A stretch of DNA of 64,000 nucleotides from AP-15 sp963814865 (GTDB lineage: Bacteria; Pseudomonadota; Alphaproteobacteria; ATCC43930; CGMCC-115725), in the NCBI GenBank assembly GCA_963814865.1, contig CAWFEN010000010.1, positions 558,001-622,000 of the forward strand, read 5' to 3'. The position numbers and the translations under genes are program-made. The notes beneath the pieces are model-generated. The model worked only from the letters and a program-made list of their open reading frames with translations, was not told the DNA's origin and searched no databases. The first letter of the stretch is position 1. Every line of letters starts with the position of its first letter. Shown piece after piece: positions 52,170 through 60,907 of the stretch.

Positions 52170-53378
52170 ATGGGATACACAAACCCAGGTACGAATACTC
52201 CGATGGTTGTCGAGGACCGAGCGTCCAATCCGGCCGGCCGCCGGAGGGTGGGCGCGCCGAACCAGACTCGTTACCAGCTGCTCGGCGCGGCCGCCGCGCT
52301 GCTGGCGCTGACCTCCGGCGCTGCCGCCCAAGCTCCCTTTATTCCTAATAACATCGTTACGTCCACGGTGCCGGCGAATGGCGATGTCAATCCTTATGGC
52401 GTAGCGCTTGTGCCGCTCGGGTTCGCAAAAGGTGGGATGATCGCACCACGCGATATTCTGGTGTCGAATTTCAACAACAGTAAAAACCTGCAGGGCACCG
52501 GGACAACGATCGTCACGATTACGCCGAACGGGGTGGTTTCCCCACCGGGCCAGGCCACCGTGTTCTTTCAGGGAAAGAATCTCGGCCTGGATACCGCGCT
52601 CGGGACATTGAAGCTCGGATTTGTGGTGGTCGGCAATCTGCCGTCGGCCGACGGCAGCTACGCCAAGCACAGAGCGGGCGGATTGCTGGTTCTCGATAAC
52701 AATGGAAAGCTGGTAGCGAACCTGACCTCGTCGAGAACGACCCGGATGAATGGTCCATGGGACATGACGATCTTCGATCAGGGCAGCACAGCGAAAGTGT
52801 TCGTCTCGAACGTCGGGAACGTCAACAACGGTTTTGTCACGCGCCTCGACCTGTCAATAACGCCAACTAACGTCAGCATTATCAGCGCTGCCGTGATTGC
52901 GACGGGCTATACGGTCCAGCCCAACTCTGCCGCATTCGTTTTTGGACCGACCGGTCTCGTTTACGATCCGTCCGCGGACATTCTCTACGTCGCCTCGACC
53001 GCCGACAATGCCATATTCGCGGTCAAACAGGCCGGCACTCGGACCGGCTCAGTGGGTCAAGGCGTCACGATCTTTGCTGACGACAACGTGCTGCGCGGGC
53101 CGCTCGGCATGGTGCAGGCGCCGAACGGCGACTTGATCGCCGCCAATGGCGACGGGGTCAACGGCGACCTCGCCCATCCGAGCGAATACGTCGAATTCAC
53201 AAAGACCGGCACCTTCGTCGCCCAGTTCAACGTCGACGTCAATCAGGGCGGCGCGTTCGGGCTCGGCGTCGGCACCGGCCCCCGTGACGCTCCGCGCCTT
53301 GCCGTTGTCGACGACAATGTTCCGGATTTGATTATCTTCACCGGGCCCGCCCCAACGGTGAACGGCCCGGCCGAGTGA
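52170..53378 (+). CDS. Secreted beta-propeller-like protein of unknown function
   Basis: This is a 402-residue protein. An unusually long N-terminal segment (about 35 residues) precedes the signal helix YQLLGAAAALLALTSGAAAQ, which is cut before APFIP. The mature part has repeated short blades such as RAGGLLVLDNNGKLVANLTS, GPTGLVYDPSADILYVASTA and GMVQAPNGDLIAANGDGVNG, like NHL/SMP-30-type propellers. It is exported and probably periplasmic or released. AGGAAGGGGG precedes the ATG. Base use is less GC-biased than in neighbouring genes and the codon style is looser, which may reflect transfer. No partner gene is visible; the 269 bp upstream hold the maiA remnant and probably its promoter. Confidence 0.65.
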   Translation: MGYTNPGTNTPMVVEDRASNPAGRRRVGAPNQTRYQLLGAAAALLALTSGAAAQAPFIPNNIVTSTVPANGDVNPYGVALVPLGFAKGGMIAPRDILVSNFNNSKNLQGTGTTIVTITPNGVVSPPGQATVFFQGKNLGLDTALGTLKLGFVVVGNLPSADGSYAKHRAGGLLVLDNNGKLVANLTSSRTTRMNGPWDMTIFDQGSTAKVFVSNVGNVNNGFVTRLDLSITPTNVSIISAAVIATGYTVQPNSAAFVFGPTGLVYDPSADILYVASTADNAIFAVKQAGTRTGSVGQGVTIFADDNVLRGPLGMVQAPNGDLIAANGDGVNGDLAHPSEYVEFTKTGTFVAQFNVDVNQGGAFGLGVGTGPRDAPRLAVVDDNVPDLIIFTGPAPTVNGPAE

Positions 53379-53404
53379 TCCTGACGCCGCTCGCGCCCTC
53401 GCCT

Positions 53405-54064
53405 CTAAGGCCGGCGGTGGCGCGCTATCGCCTCGTTGAAGGCGGCGACCGCCGATCGCGGGCCCGACGGGTATGACCAGATCGCGCCGATAACCGCCAG
53501 GAAATCGGCGCCGGCCTCGATCAGCGGACCGCAGTTCTGCTGCGTGATGCCGCCGATCGCGCAGCACGGCACCACCATCGTCTCGGCCCACCATTCGATC
53601 AGATCTGGGCTGGCATGGTGCTTCGCGTCCTTGGTGGCGCTCGGGAAAAAGGCGCCGAAGGCGACGTAGTCGGCGCCGGCCTCGGCGCCGGCGATGGCGC
53701 GGTCGCGGCTGGCGCCGCAGGTGACGCCGACAATCCGATCCGGCCCGAGCAGCCGCCGCGCTTCGGCATAGGGCATATCTTCCTCGCCGACATGGACGCC
53801 ATCGCAATCGAGCTCGGCGGCGAGATCCGGCCGGTCGTTCATGATGAAGGCGACGCCGCGCCGTTGCGCGACCGGTTTCAGGACCGCCGTGGCGCGGCGG
53901 ATCGTGTCGTCGTCGACGTCCTTCAGCCGAAGCTGAAGACAGGCGACGTCGCCGCCCGACAGCGCCTCGTCGAGATCGCTCGCGAACCGGTCGGGGTCAA
54001 GCGCGGGCGGCGTGACCAGATAGAGCCGCGTCGCCGCCCGCGCCTCGTCTCGGGGCGTAATCAA
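53405..54064 (-). CDS. thiE: Thiamine-phosphate synthase ThiE
   Basis: This 219-residue protein has the TIM-barrel layout of ThiE: LYLVTPP at the N terminus, CLQLRLKDVDDD, FIMNDRPDLAAELDCDGVHV followed by GEEDMPY, GADYVAFGAFFPSATKDAKH and CAIGGITQQN. It joins the thiazole and pyrimidine phosphates to make thiamine phosphate. The QLR-K, NDR and GGI motifs hold the pyrophosphate site. The TTG start overlaps the TGA stop of the aldolase gene by 4 bp (54061-54064), so translation is coupled. No TPP riboswitch is evident upstream of the pair. Confidence 0.95.
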   Translation of the reverse strand: MITPRDEARAATRLYLVTPPALDPDRFASDLDEALSGGDVACLQLRLKDVDDDTIRRATAVLKPVAQRRGVAFIMNDRPDLAAELDCDGVHVGEEDMPYAEARRLLGPDRIVGVTCGASRDRAIAGAEAGADYVAFGAFFPSATKDAKHHASPDLIEWWAETMVVPCCAIGGITQQNCGPLIEAGADFLAVIGAIWSYPSGPRSAVAAFNEAIARHRRP

Positions 54065-54990
54065 TCCTTCCCCTGATAGATCTTGATGATCTTGCTCAGC
54101 ATGTCGAGCGCCTCCGCCTTCGGCCGCTGGAAGGTGTTGCGGCCGATGATCGAGCCGTTGGCGCCGCCGTCGCGGACCGCGCGCACCTCGGCAAAGACGC
54201 CGTCGAGGTCCTTGGCCTCGCCGCCGGAGAAGACGACGATGCGCCGGCCGTTGAAGGCCGACTGCACGACGTGGCGGATGCGCGCCGCCGGGGTCGAGAT
54301 GTCGATGTCGCGCTCCTCATAGACCTTTTTCGCAGCGGGGAGCTCGAGATGCGCGGTCGGCGGCTTGACCTTGATGATGTGGGCGCCGAGCTGGGCGGCG
54401 ATCTGCGCCGCATAGGCGCAGATGTCGATCGCCGTCTCGCCCTCGCGCGACAGGCTGCCGCCGCGCGGGTACGACCAGATCACCACGGCGAGGCCGTATG
54501 ATTTCGCCTCGCACGCCATCTCGGCGATCTCTTGCATCTGGTCGTAGGCGGCGTCGGAGCCGGGATAGATGGTAAAGCCGATCGCCGCGCAGCCGAGCCT
54601 GAGCGCGTCCTTGACGTTCCCGGTCACCGCCTGGGTCGCGTTTTCCTTGAAGCGCGACATGCTGTTGGCGTTGTTGAGCTTGAGGATCGTCGGGATGGCG
54701 CCGGCAAAAGTGGCGGCCCCGGCCTCGATAAAGCCGAGCGGCGCGGCATAAGCCGAGAGGCCCGCCTCGAGCGCCAGCTGGTAATGGTAGTGCGGGTCGT
54801 AGGCCGGCGGGTTCGGCGCAAAGCTGCGCGCGGGGCCATGCTCGACCCCCTGGTCGACCGGCAGGATCAACAACTGCCCGGTGCCGCCCAATTTGCCCTG
54901 CATCAGGATGCGGGCAAGGTTCGCCTTGGTGCCGGGATTGTCGCTCTCGTAATTGCCAAGGATCCGCTTGACGGGTTCGGTGAGGCTCAT
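54061..54990 (-). CDS. fbaB: Class I fructose-bisphosphate aldolase, DhnA type
   Basis: From ATG 54990 the product is 309 residues. The DeoC/LacD/DhnA barrel has ILPVDQGVEHGPARSF near the N terminus, GFTIYPGSD, VIWSYPRGGSLSREGE and HIIKVKPPTAHLE with the Schiff-base lysine. C-terminal motifs include VVFSGGEAKDLDGVF. It cleaves fructose 1,6-bisphosphate or acts in gluconeogenesis. GGAAGGA precedes the ATG; the longer frame to 55371 runs antisense to non-coding sequence and the parE remnant. It forms a two-gene operon with thiE. Confidence 0.95.
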   Translation of the reverse strand: MSLTEPVKRILGNYESDNPGTKANLARILMQGKLGGTGQLLILPVDQGVEHGPARSFAPNPPAYDPHYHYQLALEAGLSAYAAPLGFIEAGAATFAGAIPTILKLNNANSMSRFKENATQAVTGNVKDALRLGCAAIGFTIYPGSDAAYDQMQEIAEMACEAKSYGLAVVIWSYPRGGSLSREGETAIDICAYAAQIAAQLGAHIIKVKPPTAHLELPAAKKVYEERDIDISTPAARIRHVVQSAFNGRRIVVFSGGEAKDLDGVFAEVRAVRDGGANGSIIGRNTFQRPKAEALDMLSKIIKIYQGKD

Positions 54991-55090
54991 CGACGCATTC
55001 CTTCCGTGCGGCGCATGGTGCCCCCCTTGTAGCAGAATCGGCCGGCCGCGGCGAGGGAAACGCCGTAACGGCAGCGCGGTTTGCCTGTTA

Positions 55091-55384
55091 TCAGCGAAAC
55101 AGCCGCTGAATGTCGCGACGAGCGTGGAGCACGCGCTGAATGACCACACCGATGCGAACCGCTCCGGTAGAAGATAATATAATCTCAGACCGGATAGCTC
55201 CGTAGACCGCGCCGCAAGTCGTTGCGCCCGCGCCCTAGTCGCGGCCAGTCCGACAAGAGGAGGAAACGGTCCGCGATCAAATCGACGATGGGTCGGCCGT
55301 TGCTTCGCTACCCGATTCCAGCGCGACGTAATGCCATATCTCGTCGAGATCTGTGCGGGCTCGCGGCGCAAGCCGGTGCGGCAT
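55091..55384 (-). pseudogene. parE: ParE-type toxin, decayed
   Basis: From ATG 55384 the reading MPHRLAPRARTDLDEIWHYV, ALESGSEATAD is the ParE/RelE-like start. After one base loss it continues in another frame as IVDLIADRFLLLSDWPRLGR, GRNDLRRGLRSYPV. Then a TGA replaces a glycine codon, DYIIFYR follows, and after a further shift VRIGVVIQRVLHARRDIQRL, FR ends at 55091. The overall length, 294 bp, is normal for ParE. At least three lesions make it inactive as written. Confidence 0.75.
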
Positions 55385-55665
55385 CAGCGCCGTGCTTTTT
55401 TTCCGCAGCAAGGCGCGCTCGGCCACGACGTTTTACGTCTTCGGCCAGTTCCTGCATCGAGGCTCTGGTAATAATGATGCCCTCTCCGCTAGGGAACGAG
55501 GCCTCTGCCTCGTCGATCGCAGCAAGGATCTCATCGCGTGCGCGCTCGCGTTCGATCCATAGCACCAGCGCTTGCTGCACCGCTTCTTCGGTCCGCTTGA
55601 CCCGGCCGGTTTTCGACGGCGCGGCGGATGAATTCCTGCTGCTCCGCGGTAAGCTCGATCTGCAT
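55384..55665 (-). pseudogene. parD: ParD-type antitoxin, frameshifted
   Basis: From ATG 55665 the start MQIELTAEQQEFIRRAVEN is followed, after one extra C near 55605, by GRVKRTEEAVQQALVLWIER, ERARDEILAAIDEAEASFPS, and ITRASMQELAEDVKRRGRAR. This is a CopG/ParD ribbon-helix-helix antitoxin. An A-run near 55405 restores the frame so that the stop TGA (55384-55386) overlaps the toxin ATG as TGATG, the usual parDE coupling. The alternate ATG at 55673 overlaps the hemB stop (ATGA). The pair was probably functional before frame breaks arose. Confidence 0.75.
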
Positions 55666-55669
55666 TGCT

Positions 55670-56680
55670 TCATCCGGCCTTCAGCTTTCGGGCGGCGTCC
55701 ACCGCGGCGTAGGTCAGGATGCCGTCGGCGCCGGCGCGTTTGAAGGCGATCAGGCTTTCCATGACCGCGCGGTCGCCGTCGAGCCAGCCGTTCAGTGCGG
55801 CGGCGTGCAGCATCGCGTATTCGCCCGAGACCTGGTACGCGTAGGTCGGCACCCGGAACGCCTCCTTGACCCGGCGAACGACATCGAGATAGGGCATGCC
55901 CGGCTTGACCATGACCATGTCGGCGCCCTCCTGCAGATCGAGTGCCACCTCGCGCAAGGCCTCGTCGCCGTTCGCCGGGTCCATCTGGTAGGTCCGCTTG
56001 TCGGCGCTGCCGAGCGCCGCTGCCGAACCGATCGCGTCGCGGAACGGCCCGTAAAAGGCCGAGGCGTATTTCGCCGCGTAGGACATGATCCGGACATGGT
56101 CGAAGCCGGCCTCGTCGAGCGCCTCGCGGACGGCGCCGACCCGCCCGTCCATCATGTCGGAAGGGGCGATGATGTCGCAGCCGGCCTCGGCCTGCACCAT
56201 CGCCTGCCGGCGCAGCAGCGCGACAGTCTCGTCATTCTCGACATAGCCGGCGCGGATCACGCCGTCATGGCCGTGCGAGGTGAACGGGTCGAGCGCCACA
56301 TCGCACAGCACGCCGAGCTCGGGCAGCGCTTTTTTCAATGCGGCCGCCGCGCGGCAGACGAGGTTGCCGGGGTTCAGCGCCTCGCTGCCTTCCGCATCCT
56401 TGAGCGCCGCCGGCACCGCCGGAAAGATTGCGATCGTCGGAATGCCGAGCGCCGCCGCCTCGCCGGCGGCATCGACCAATGCCGGGATCGGCATCCGGAA
56501 AACCCCGGGCATCGACGCGATCGGCGCTTTGTGCCCGTCGTCATGGACAAATACCGGCCAGATCAGATCGCCGGCGGTCAGCACATTCTCGGCGACAAGC
56601 TTGCGCGACCAGGCGTCACGGCGGTTGCGCCTGAGCCTGAGGCGCGGATAGGGGGCGAGCGGCGGCAGGAACGAGGTCAC
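55670..56680 (-). CDS. hemB: Delta-aminolevulinic acid dehydratase (porphobilinogen synthase)
   Basis: This is a 336-residue protein. Active-site lysines appear in MVMVKPGMPYLDVV and in the segment MSYAAKYASAFYGPFRDA. The metal region reads LCDVALDPFTSHGHDG, in which Asp/Ala replace the zinc cysteines, so it is the Mg2+/K+-type enzyme common in alphaproteobacteria. APSDMMDGRV is also conserved. It condenses two ALA molecules to porphobilinogen for haem. Its stop overlaps the first ATG of the downstream parD remnant. It is divergent from the multicopper oxidase across 240 bp. Confidence 0.97.
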   Translation of the reverse strand: MTSFLPPLAPYPRLRLRRNRRDAWSRKLVAENVLTAGDLIWPVFVHDDGHKAPIASMPGVFRMPIPALVDAAGEAAALGIPTIAIFPAVPAALKDAEGSEALNPGNLVCRAAAALKKALPELGVLCDVALDPFTSHGHDGVIRAGYVENDETVALLRRQAMVQAEAGCDIIAPSDMMDGRVGAVREALDEAGFDHVRIMSYAAKYASAFYGPFRDAIGSAAALGSADKRTYQMDPANGDEALREVALDLQEGADMVMVKPGMPYLDVVRRVKEAFRVPTYAYQVSGEYAMLHAAALNGWLDGDRAVMESLIAFKRAGADGILTYAAVDAARKLKAG

Positions 56681-56920
56681 GAATCACTCCCGCGATAGGA
56701 GGCGGCGCAAATATCGATGGCCGGAGAATAGGTGCAACCGGCCGGGCTGACAACGAGCGGACATAACAAAGCGCGGCGTCAAAACCCCGTCCGATGGCCC
56801 GCCAGTGCTCGCGGGATGCGGTATGCTTTACTGGCGCCACAGATGCCGGCAGGATAAATCAACCAATCTCTTTTGCTGCGTTGGAATGTCGAGCCGGAAC
56901 CACCTGCGAGGAGATTTGCC

Positions 56921-58387
56921 ATGCCGTCCCGCCGCGCCGCCATGATCGGCGCCCTTGCCGCGGGGTTTGTCCCCGCCGCCCGCGCGAAAACCCCGCCTGC
57001 GGGGAGCCCGGGCACCAGCCCGGCCCCGAGAACCATTCTCCAGTTGCAGCGCCGCAGCATCGAGGTGAACGGCAAGGCAGCCTCCGTGTTTGGAATCCGC
57101 CAGCCCGACGGCACCTTCGGCATCACGACAACTGTCGGCAAGCCTTTCCACGTACGCGTCGAAAACAAGATCGACGAGCCCAGCCTGATTCATTGGCATG
57201 GGTTGACGCCGCCTTGGCAGCAGGATGGGGTTCCGGGGATTTCCGGACCCGCCATCCCGCCCGGCGCAAGTGCCGACTACGATTTCCCGCTGCGCTTCGG
57301 CGGCACCTTCTGGATGCATTCGCATGAAGGCCTGCAAGAGCAGCTGCTGATGGCCGCGCCATTGATCATCCGCGATCAGCGCGACCGCGCGGACCAGCAG
57401 GAGATCGTCGTCATGCTCGCCGATTTCAGCTTTACCCCGCCCCAACAGATTTTCGACGAATTAAAGAAACCCAAAAAGATGGCCGCGATGGCAGCGCCGG
57501 CCAGGACTCCCATGGCGGCGGCGCCGGCCGGGACTGCTATGGCCGCGGCACCGGGCGGGACTCCGATGGCGGCGGCGCCGGATCTGAACGATGTCAAATA
57601 CGACGCCTTCCTCGCCAACGACCGCACTCTCGCCGACCCCGAGGTGGTCAAGGTCGAGCCCGGCGGCCAAGTGCTGCTGCGGATCATCAACAGCTCTTCG
57701 ATGAGCGCGTATCATGTCGATCTGGGTCGGCTCGAAGGCGAGCTGATCGCCGTGGACGGTTTCCTGGTCGTGCCGGTCACCGGCCGGAGTTTCCCGGTCG
57801 CGGTCGCGCAGCGCCTGGATATCCGCCTGACGATCCCGCATGGGCCCGGTGCGCATCCGGTGCTGGCCGTGCTGGAAGGTGCGCGCAACCGGACCGGCAT
57901 CGTGCTGGCCGCCGGAAAGGCTCCGATCGCCCGCATTCCCGAGCTGGCCGGGACCGTCTCGCCGGCGCTGACGCTCGAGCTGGAAAGCCGTTTGCAAGCA
58001 GCAAAGCCGCTGAAAGCGCGCACCGCCGACCGGGTGCACACGCTGGATCTGACGGGCGACATGGCGACCTATTCCTGGTCGATCAACAACGTCGTGTGGA
58101 ACAAGGACGTCCCGCCATTGCCGATCGCCAAGGGCGAACGCGTCGAGCTGGTCATCGCCAACTATACTCTGATGCCGCACCCGATGCACCTGCACGGGCA
58201 CGAGTTCCAGGTCGTCGAGATCGACGGCAAGCGCTTCTCCGGCGCCGTACGCGACACGGTGCTGGTGACGCCGGGCCGGCGCGTCGTCGTCGCCTTCGAC
58301 GCCAATAACCCCGGCCTCTGGGCGTTCCACTGCCATCTGCTCTACCATCTCGACGCCGGCATGTTCACGACCTTCCGGTACGTCTAG
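56921..58387 (+). CDS. Multicopper oxidase with Met-rich insert (CueO/CopA-like)
   Basis: From ATG 56921 the product is 488 residues, with a twin-arginine-type signal (PSRRAAMIGALAAGFVPAAR). Copper ligands are seen in order: IHWHGLTPP, WMHSHEG, HPMHLHGHEF and AFHCHLLYHLDAGM, so both type 1 and the trinuclear sites are intact. Between domains 1 and 2 (about residues 185-223) lies a repeat of (T/A)PMAAAPAGT-type units with six methionines, like Cu(I)-binding Met-rich inserts. It probably oxidises Cu(I) or phenols in the periplasm as copper defence. GAGGAG precedes the ATG. It overlaps the mgtC-like frame by one base. Confidence 0.93.
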   Translation: MPSRRAAMIGALAAGFVPAARAKTPPAGSPGTSPAPRTILQLQRRSIEVNGKAASVFGIRQPDGTFGITTTVGKPFHVRVENKIDEPSLIHWHGLTPPWQQDGVPGISGPAIPPGASADYDFPLRFGGTFWMHSHEGLQEQLLMAAPLIIRDQRDRADQQEIVVMLADFSFTPPQQIFDELKKPKKMAAMAAPARTPMAAAPAGTAMAAAPGGTPMAAAPDLNDVKYDAFLANDRTLADPEVVKVEPGGQVLLRIINSSSMSAYHVDLGRLEGELIAVDGFLVVPVTGRSFPVAVAQRLDIRLTIPHGPGAHPVLAVLEGARNRTGIVLAAGKAPIARIPELAGTVSPALTLELESRLQAAKPLKARTADRVHTLDLTGDMATYSWSINNVVWNKDVPPLPIAKGERVELVIANYTLMPHPMHLHGHEFQVVEIDGKRFSGAVRDTVLVTPGRRVVVAFDANNPGLWAFHCHLLYHLDAGMFTTFRYV

Positions 58388-58853
58388 TGTCGAGCCTATT
58401 CGGCCGGTGGAACGACAGCGGCGAGCACCTCGTCCATCTGCTCGTCGCTTTTCTGCTGGCCCTGCCGATCGGCTGGAATTGGTCGCGCGAAGAGCGGAGC
58501 GCCGGCATTCGCACTTTCCCGCTGGTCGCGATGGCCAGCTGCGGTCTCGTCCAAACCGCAATATCCGTCCTCGGCGCGGGCGCTGTGAGCCAGGCAAACA
58601 TCCTGCAGGGAATCATCACCGGCGTCGGCTTTATCGGGGCCGGGGCGATCATGAGACAGGGGCGATTTCGACGACCGGCAACGCGACCGCCGCCAGCATC
58701 TGGGCCGTCGGCATCATCGGCGCCGCGGTCGGCTACGGTTACTTCGATATCGGGCTCATCCTGGCGGCGGCGAACCTCGCTGTCCTCAAGTTCCGAGTTC
58801 CGGGAGGCCGGATTGTGCCGTCGGATGCTTTAAGCGACCATCATCGGGATTGA
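58387..58853 (+). pseudogene. MgtC/SapB-family membrane protein, single frameshift
   Basis: From GTG 58387 the first frame gives HLVHLLVAFLLALPIGWNWS, REERSAGIRTFPLVAMASCG, and NILQGIITGVGFIGAGAIM, the MgtC N-terminal helices. At about 58660 (CAGGGGCGATTTC) one base is lost; the next frame carries GAISTTGNATAASIWAVGII, GAAVGYGYFDIGLILAAANL. This is the rest of the MgtC core, ending at 58853. Such proteins modulate membrane ATPase activity or help growth in low Mg2+. As written only 148 residues would be made, with a nonsense tail. It was probably co-transcribed with the multicopper oxidase. Confidence 0.75.
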
Positions 58854-59073
58854 ACCGGATCGGAATTGCTCCGGCGTGCCGTCGTCCCGGATCTGGATAA
58901 AGTCGTCGAAGCGGCCGATCCGGTCGTAGGGCGACTACGCAACAGGGGGAGCAAGAGGCGTATGAACGGCCTGTTTGTGCAAGGGGCCCACACGAGAGGC
59001 CGCGTGTCGGATTTCATCGGATCGGAATAGCATAGCAAATCACGAGGGTTCAGCCCTCTCCGAGCGAACGAGT

Positions 59074-59604
59074 ATGCGGCACCTTTCGATCTTATTGGTT
59101 GCGGCTGCAGCCTTGGCCGGGTGCGTGACAGAGGCAAGCGGTCCGCACTTCGCGCCGCAAGCACCGCCGATCGCCGGACAAGGGCGCGTCTATGTGCTTC
59201 GCGACAAGGTGCTCTATCTCGCGCAAGGACCGGGAATTGGGGAACCCGAAGTCGCTATTGACCGGCGTGTGATCGGCCACCTTGAGAATGGCGGCTTCCT
59301 GACAGCCGATGTTCCTGCGGGCATGCACACCGTCTCGGTCGGCACAGGCGAGGCCGAAACCGCGCGGGGCTTCATCGTTGCGCCCGGAGGCGAGGAATTC
59401 ATCGATGTTTTGGATAAATCGCGCATGGCCGGTGCGCGCGCTCTTGGTGCAGGAATTACAGGGGGCGCACTTGGAGGGATCGCACAGGCACTTCAAGAAC
59501 AAGAGGAAGCTGCAGAACGGCATGAGGGACCGATTTGGCGGGTTGATCCCATCCCGCCGCAAGACGGGATAGCGATCTTGCAAACCCTCTCACTTTCGCA
59601 ATGA
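59074..59604 (+). CDS. Lipoprotein, DUF2846-like
   Basis: From ATG 59074 the product is 176 residues. A signal with lipobox (LVAAAALAGC) indicates an outer- or inner-membrane lipoprotein. The domain RVYVLRDKVLYLAQGPGIGE, VAIDRRVIGHLENGGFLTAD, VPAGMHTVSV resembles the DUF2846 beta-sandwich with its 'ingot' of short strands. A Gly-rich helix (ALGAGITGGALGGIAQAL) follows. Function is unknown. The 220 bp between 58853 and this gene show no other gene. Confidence 0.7.
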   Translation: MRHLSILLVAAAALAGCVTEASGPHFAPQAPPIAGQGRVYVLRDKVLYLAQGPGIGEPEVAIDRRVIGHLENGGFLTADVPAGMHTVSVGTGEAETARGFIVAPGGEEFIDVLDKSRMAGARALGAGITGGALGGIAQALQEQEEAAERHEGPIWRVDPIPPQDGIAILQTLSLSQ

Positions 59605-60045
59605 GGGGCCAAAAAACGAGCGCTGAGGGGCAAAGATCATGCGACATCCAATTGTCCTGCCGGCGGGTGAGCTTGAGATCTCTGGTTTCTCGATTGAATG
59701 GAGGTCCGGTAGGTAAATTCGCATCCTCCGCAGGTAGAACTGATCGCGTCGATATCAACTGACCCGACGCCACCACTTGCCCCGCTCCTAGAGCAAACGG
59801 CCACCACTGCGGCAATTCGAATGGACGCGCGGGTTGCCATAGACCTATATCGGCGGATTGGCCTGATCGCCCACTCTATGGGTTGGCCGCTGCCGCCATA
59901 AGACGGGCACCCAGCCCGTAGGGTGGAAAACCCCGGCGAAAGCCGGGGTATTCCGTCGGAGCGACGCGAACCGTCATGGCGGACGGCGCTGCTTTTTCCG
60001 CGCTGCGCTTGCTGGCGCGGGTGTAATCCACATGCAGGCAGGACG
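59605..60045. other. 441-bp intergenic region with palindrome
   Basis: No gene is supported. The hairpin CCCCGGC-GAAA-GCCGGGG (59931-59948) is preceded by CCGTAGGGTGGA, a motif typical of short mobile palindromic repeats. At 60017-60029 GCGGGTGTAATCC is the left copy of a 13-bp direct repeat whose right copy is at 60898-60910. It ends at the DUF2971 gene. Confidence 0.6.
60017..60029. repeat. Left 13-bp direct repeat flanking DUF2971 gene
   Basis: GCGGGTGTAATCC at 60017-60029 is identical to 60898-60910. The two copies enclose the DUF2971 gene. They belong to longer intergenic repeat elements and may not mark an insertion boundary. Confidence 0.7.
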
Positions 60046-60907
60046 ATGACCAGTAGCCTTTGGAAACCGATTGGGGAGTTCATCGCGAAACTTAACAGCA
60101 AAGGCTTCATGCCTTGCGTGCACCACTATACGAGCGTGCGCGGCGCTCTCGGAATCTTGGAAAGCGGAAGATTTTGGCTCACCGAACGTGCGCATCTGAA
60201 TGATCCGTCCGAGGTTTCGCACGGCGTAGAGATCGCGACGGCGATCCTGCGGGAGCAGGCCATGAAAGATGATGCAGATCGTCTCGACGGTAGCGCCCAA
60301 AACGTATTTCGGGATTTCCGTTTTTTCAGTGGAAGCTTCACATTCGAAGATGACGACCTGTGTCAATGGCGAAATTACGGGGGCGACGGAAGAGGGGTTG
60401 TCTTGTCGTTCAAGGCTTCGGCCTTCAACAATCCGACGGCACATATCAATAAATTTCTTCCAGGTAATCAGGCTTTGGTCTGCCCCATGTCGTACAGATC
60501 TGACGAGCTACGATCGGTGATCGCTTCTGTTATCAACGCATGGGACAGGAAAAACATCGGCGAATTGTGTGACCATGTCTTTATGACCTCCAGCATGTTC
60601 AAGAACGATTGCTGGAAGTCGGAAAGAGAGTATCGTTTTTTCGTACACGGCATCCGCCAAAAGCGTCCTGAAAAGTGGCTACTACAAATCCCGCGAACGG
60701 AATGGCGAAATAGTTTCCTACCTCGACATCCCAATCCAAAATTGGAGTTCGGCAGATGATTTTCCGATCTATCGGATACGCCTTGGCCCGGCCGCGTCGC
60801 CCAACCTCGACGTCCAACTCGCCGATTTCCTTTTCTCTAAGGGCATTTCCTGTAGCATCGTGAGGTCTAGCCTTCCTTACCGTTCAGCACGCGTAGGGCG
60901 GGTGTAA
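60046..60907 (+). CDS. DUF2971-family protein, frameshifted near the C terminus
   Basis: From ATG 60046 the first frame shows HHYTSVRGALGILESGRFWL, TERAHLNDPSEVSHGVEIAT, and DDDLCQWRNYGGDGRGVVLS, the DUF2971 pattern, up to SEREYRFFVHGI. Near 60655-60660 the coding sense jumps +1 at CGCCAAAAGC, and continues KSVLKSGYYKSRERNGEIVS, YLDIPIQNWSSADDFPIYRI and FLFSKGISCSIVRS, to TAA at 60905-60907. The second part matches the family's usual closing strands (I-V--YL-IPI). The uncorrected frame stops at 60759. DUF2971 proteins occur near mobile or defence genes in many bacteria, and their function is unknown. GC content is clearly lower than the surroundings, suggesting acquisition. Confidence 0.75.

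Noticed and set aside
53300..55100. TPP riboswitch near thiE
   Set aside because: The sequence upstream of the fbaB-thiE pair lacks the conserved CUGAGA and related THI-box elements.
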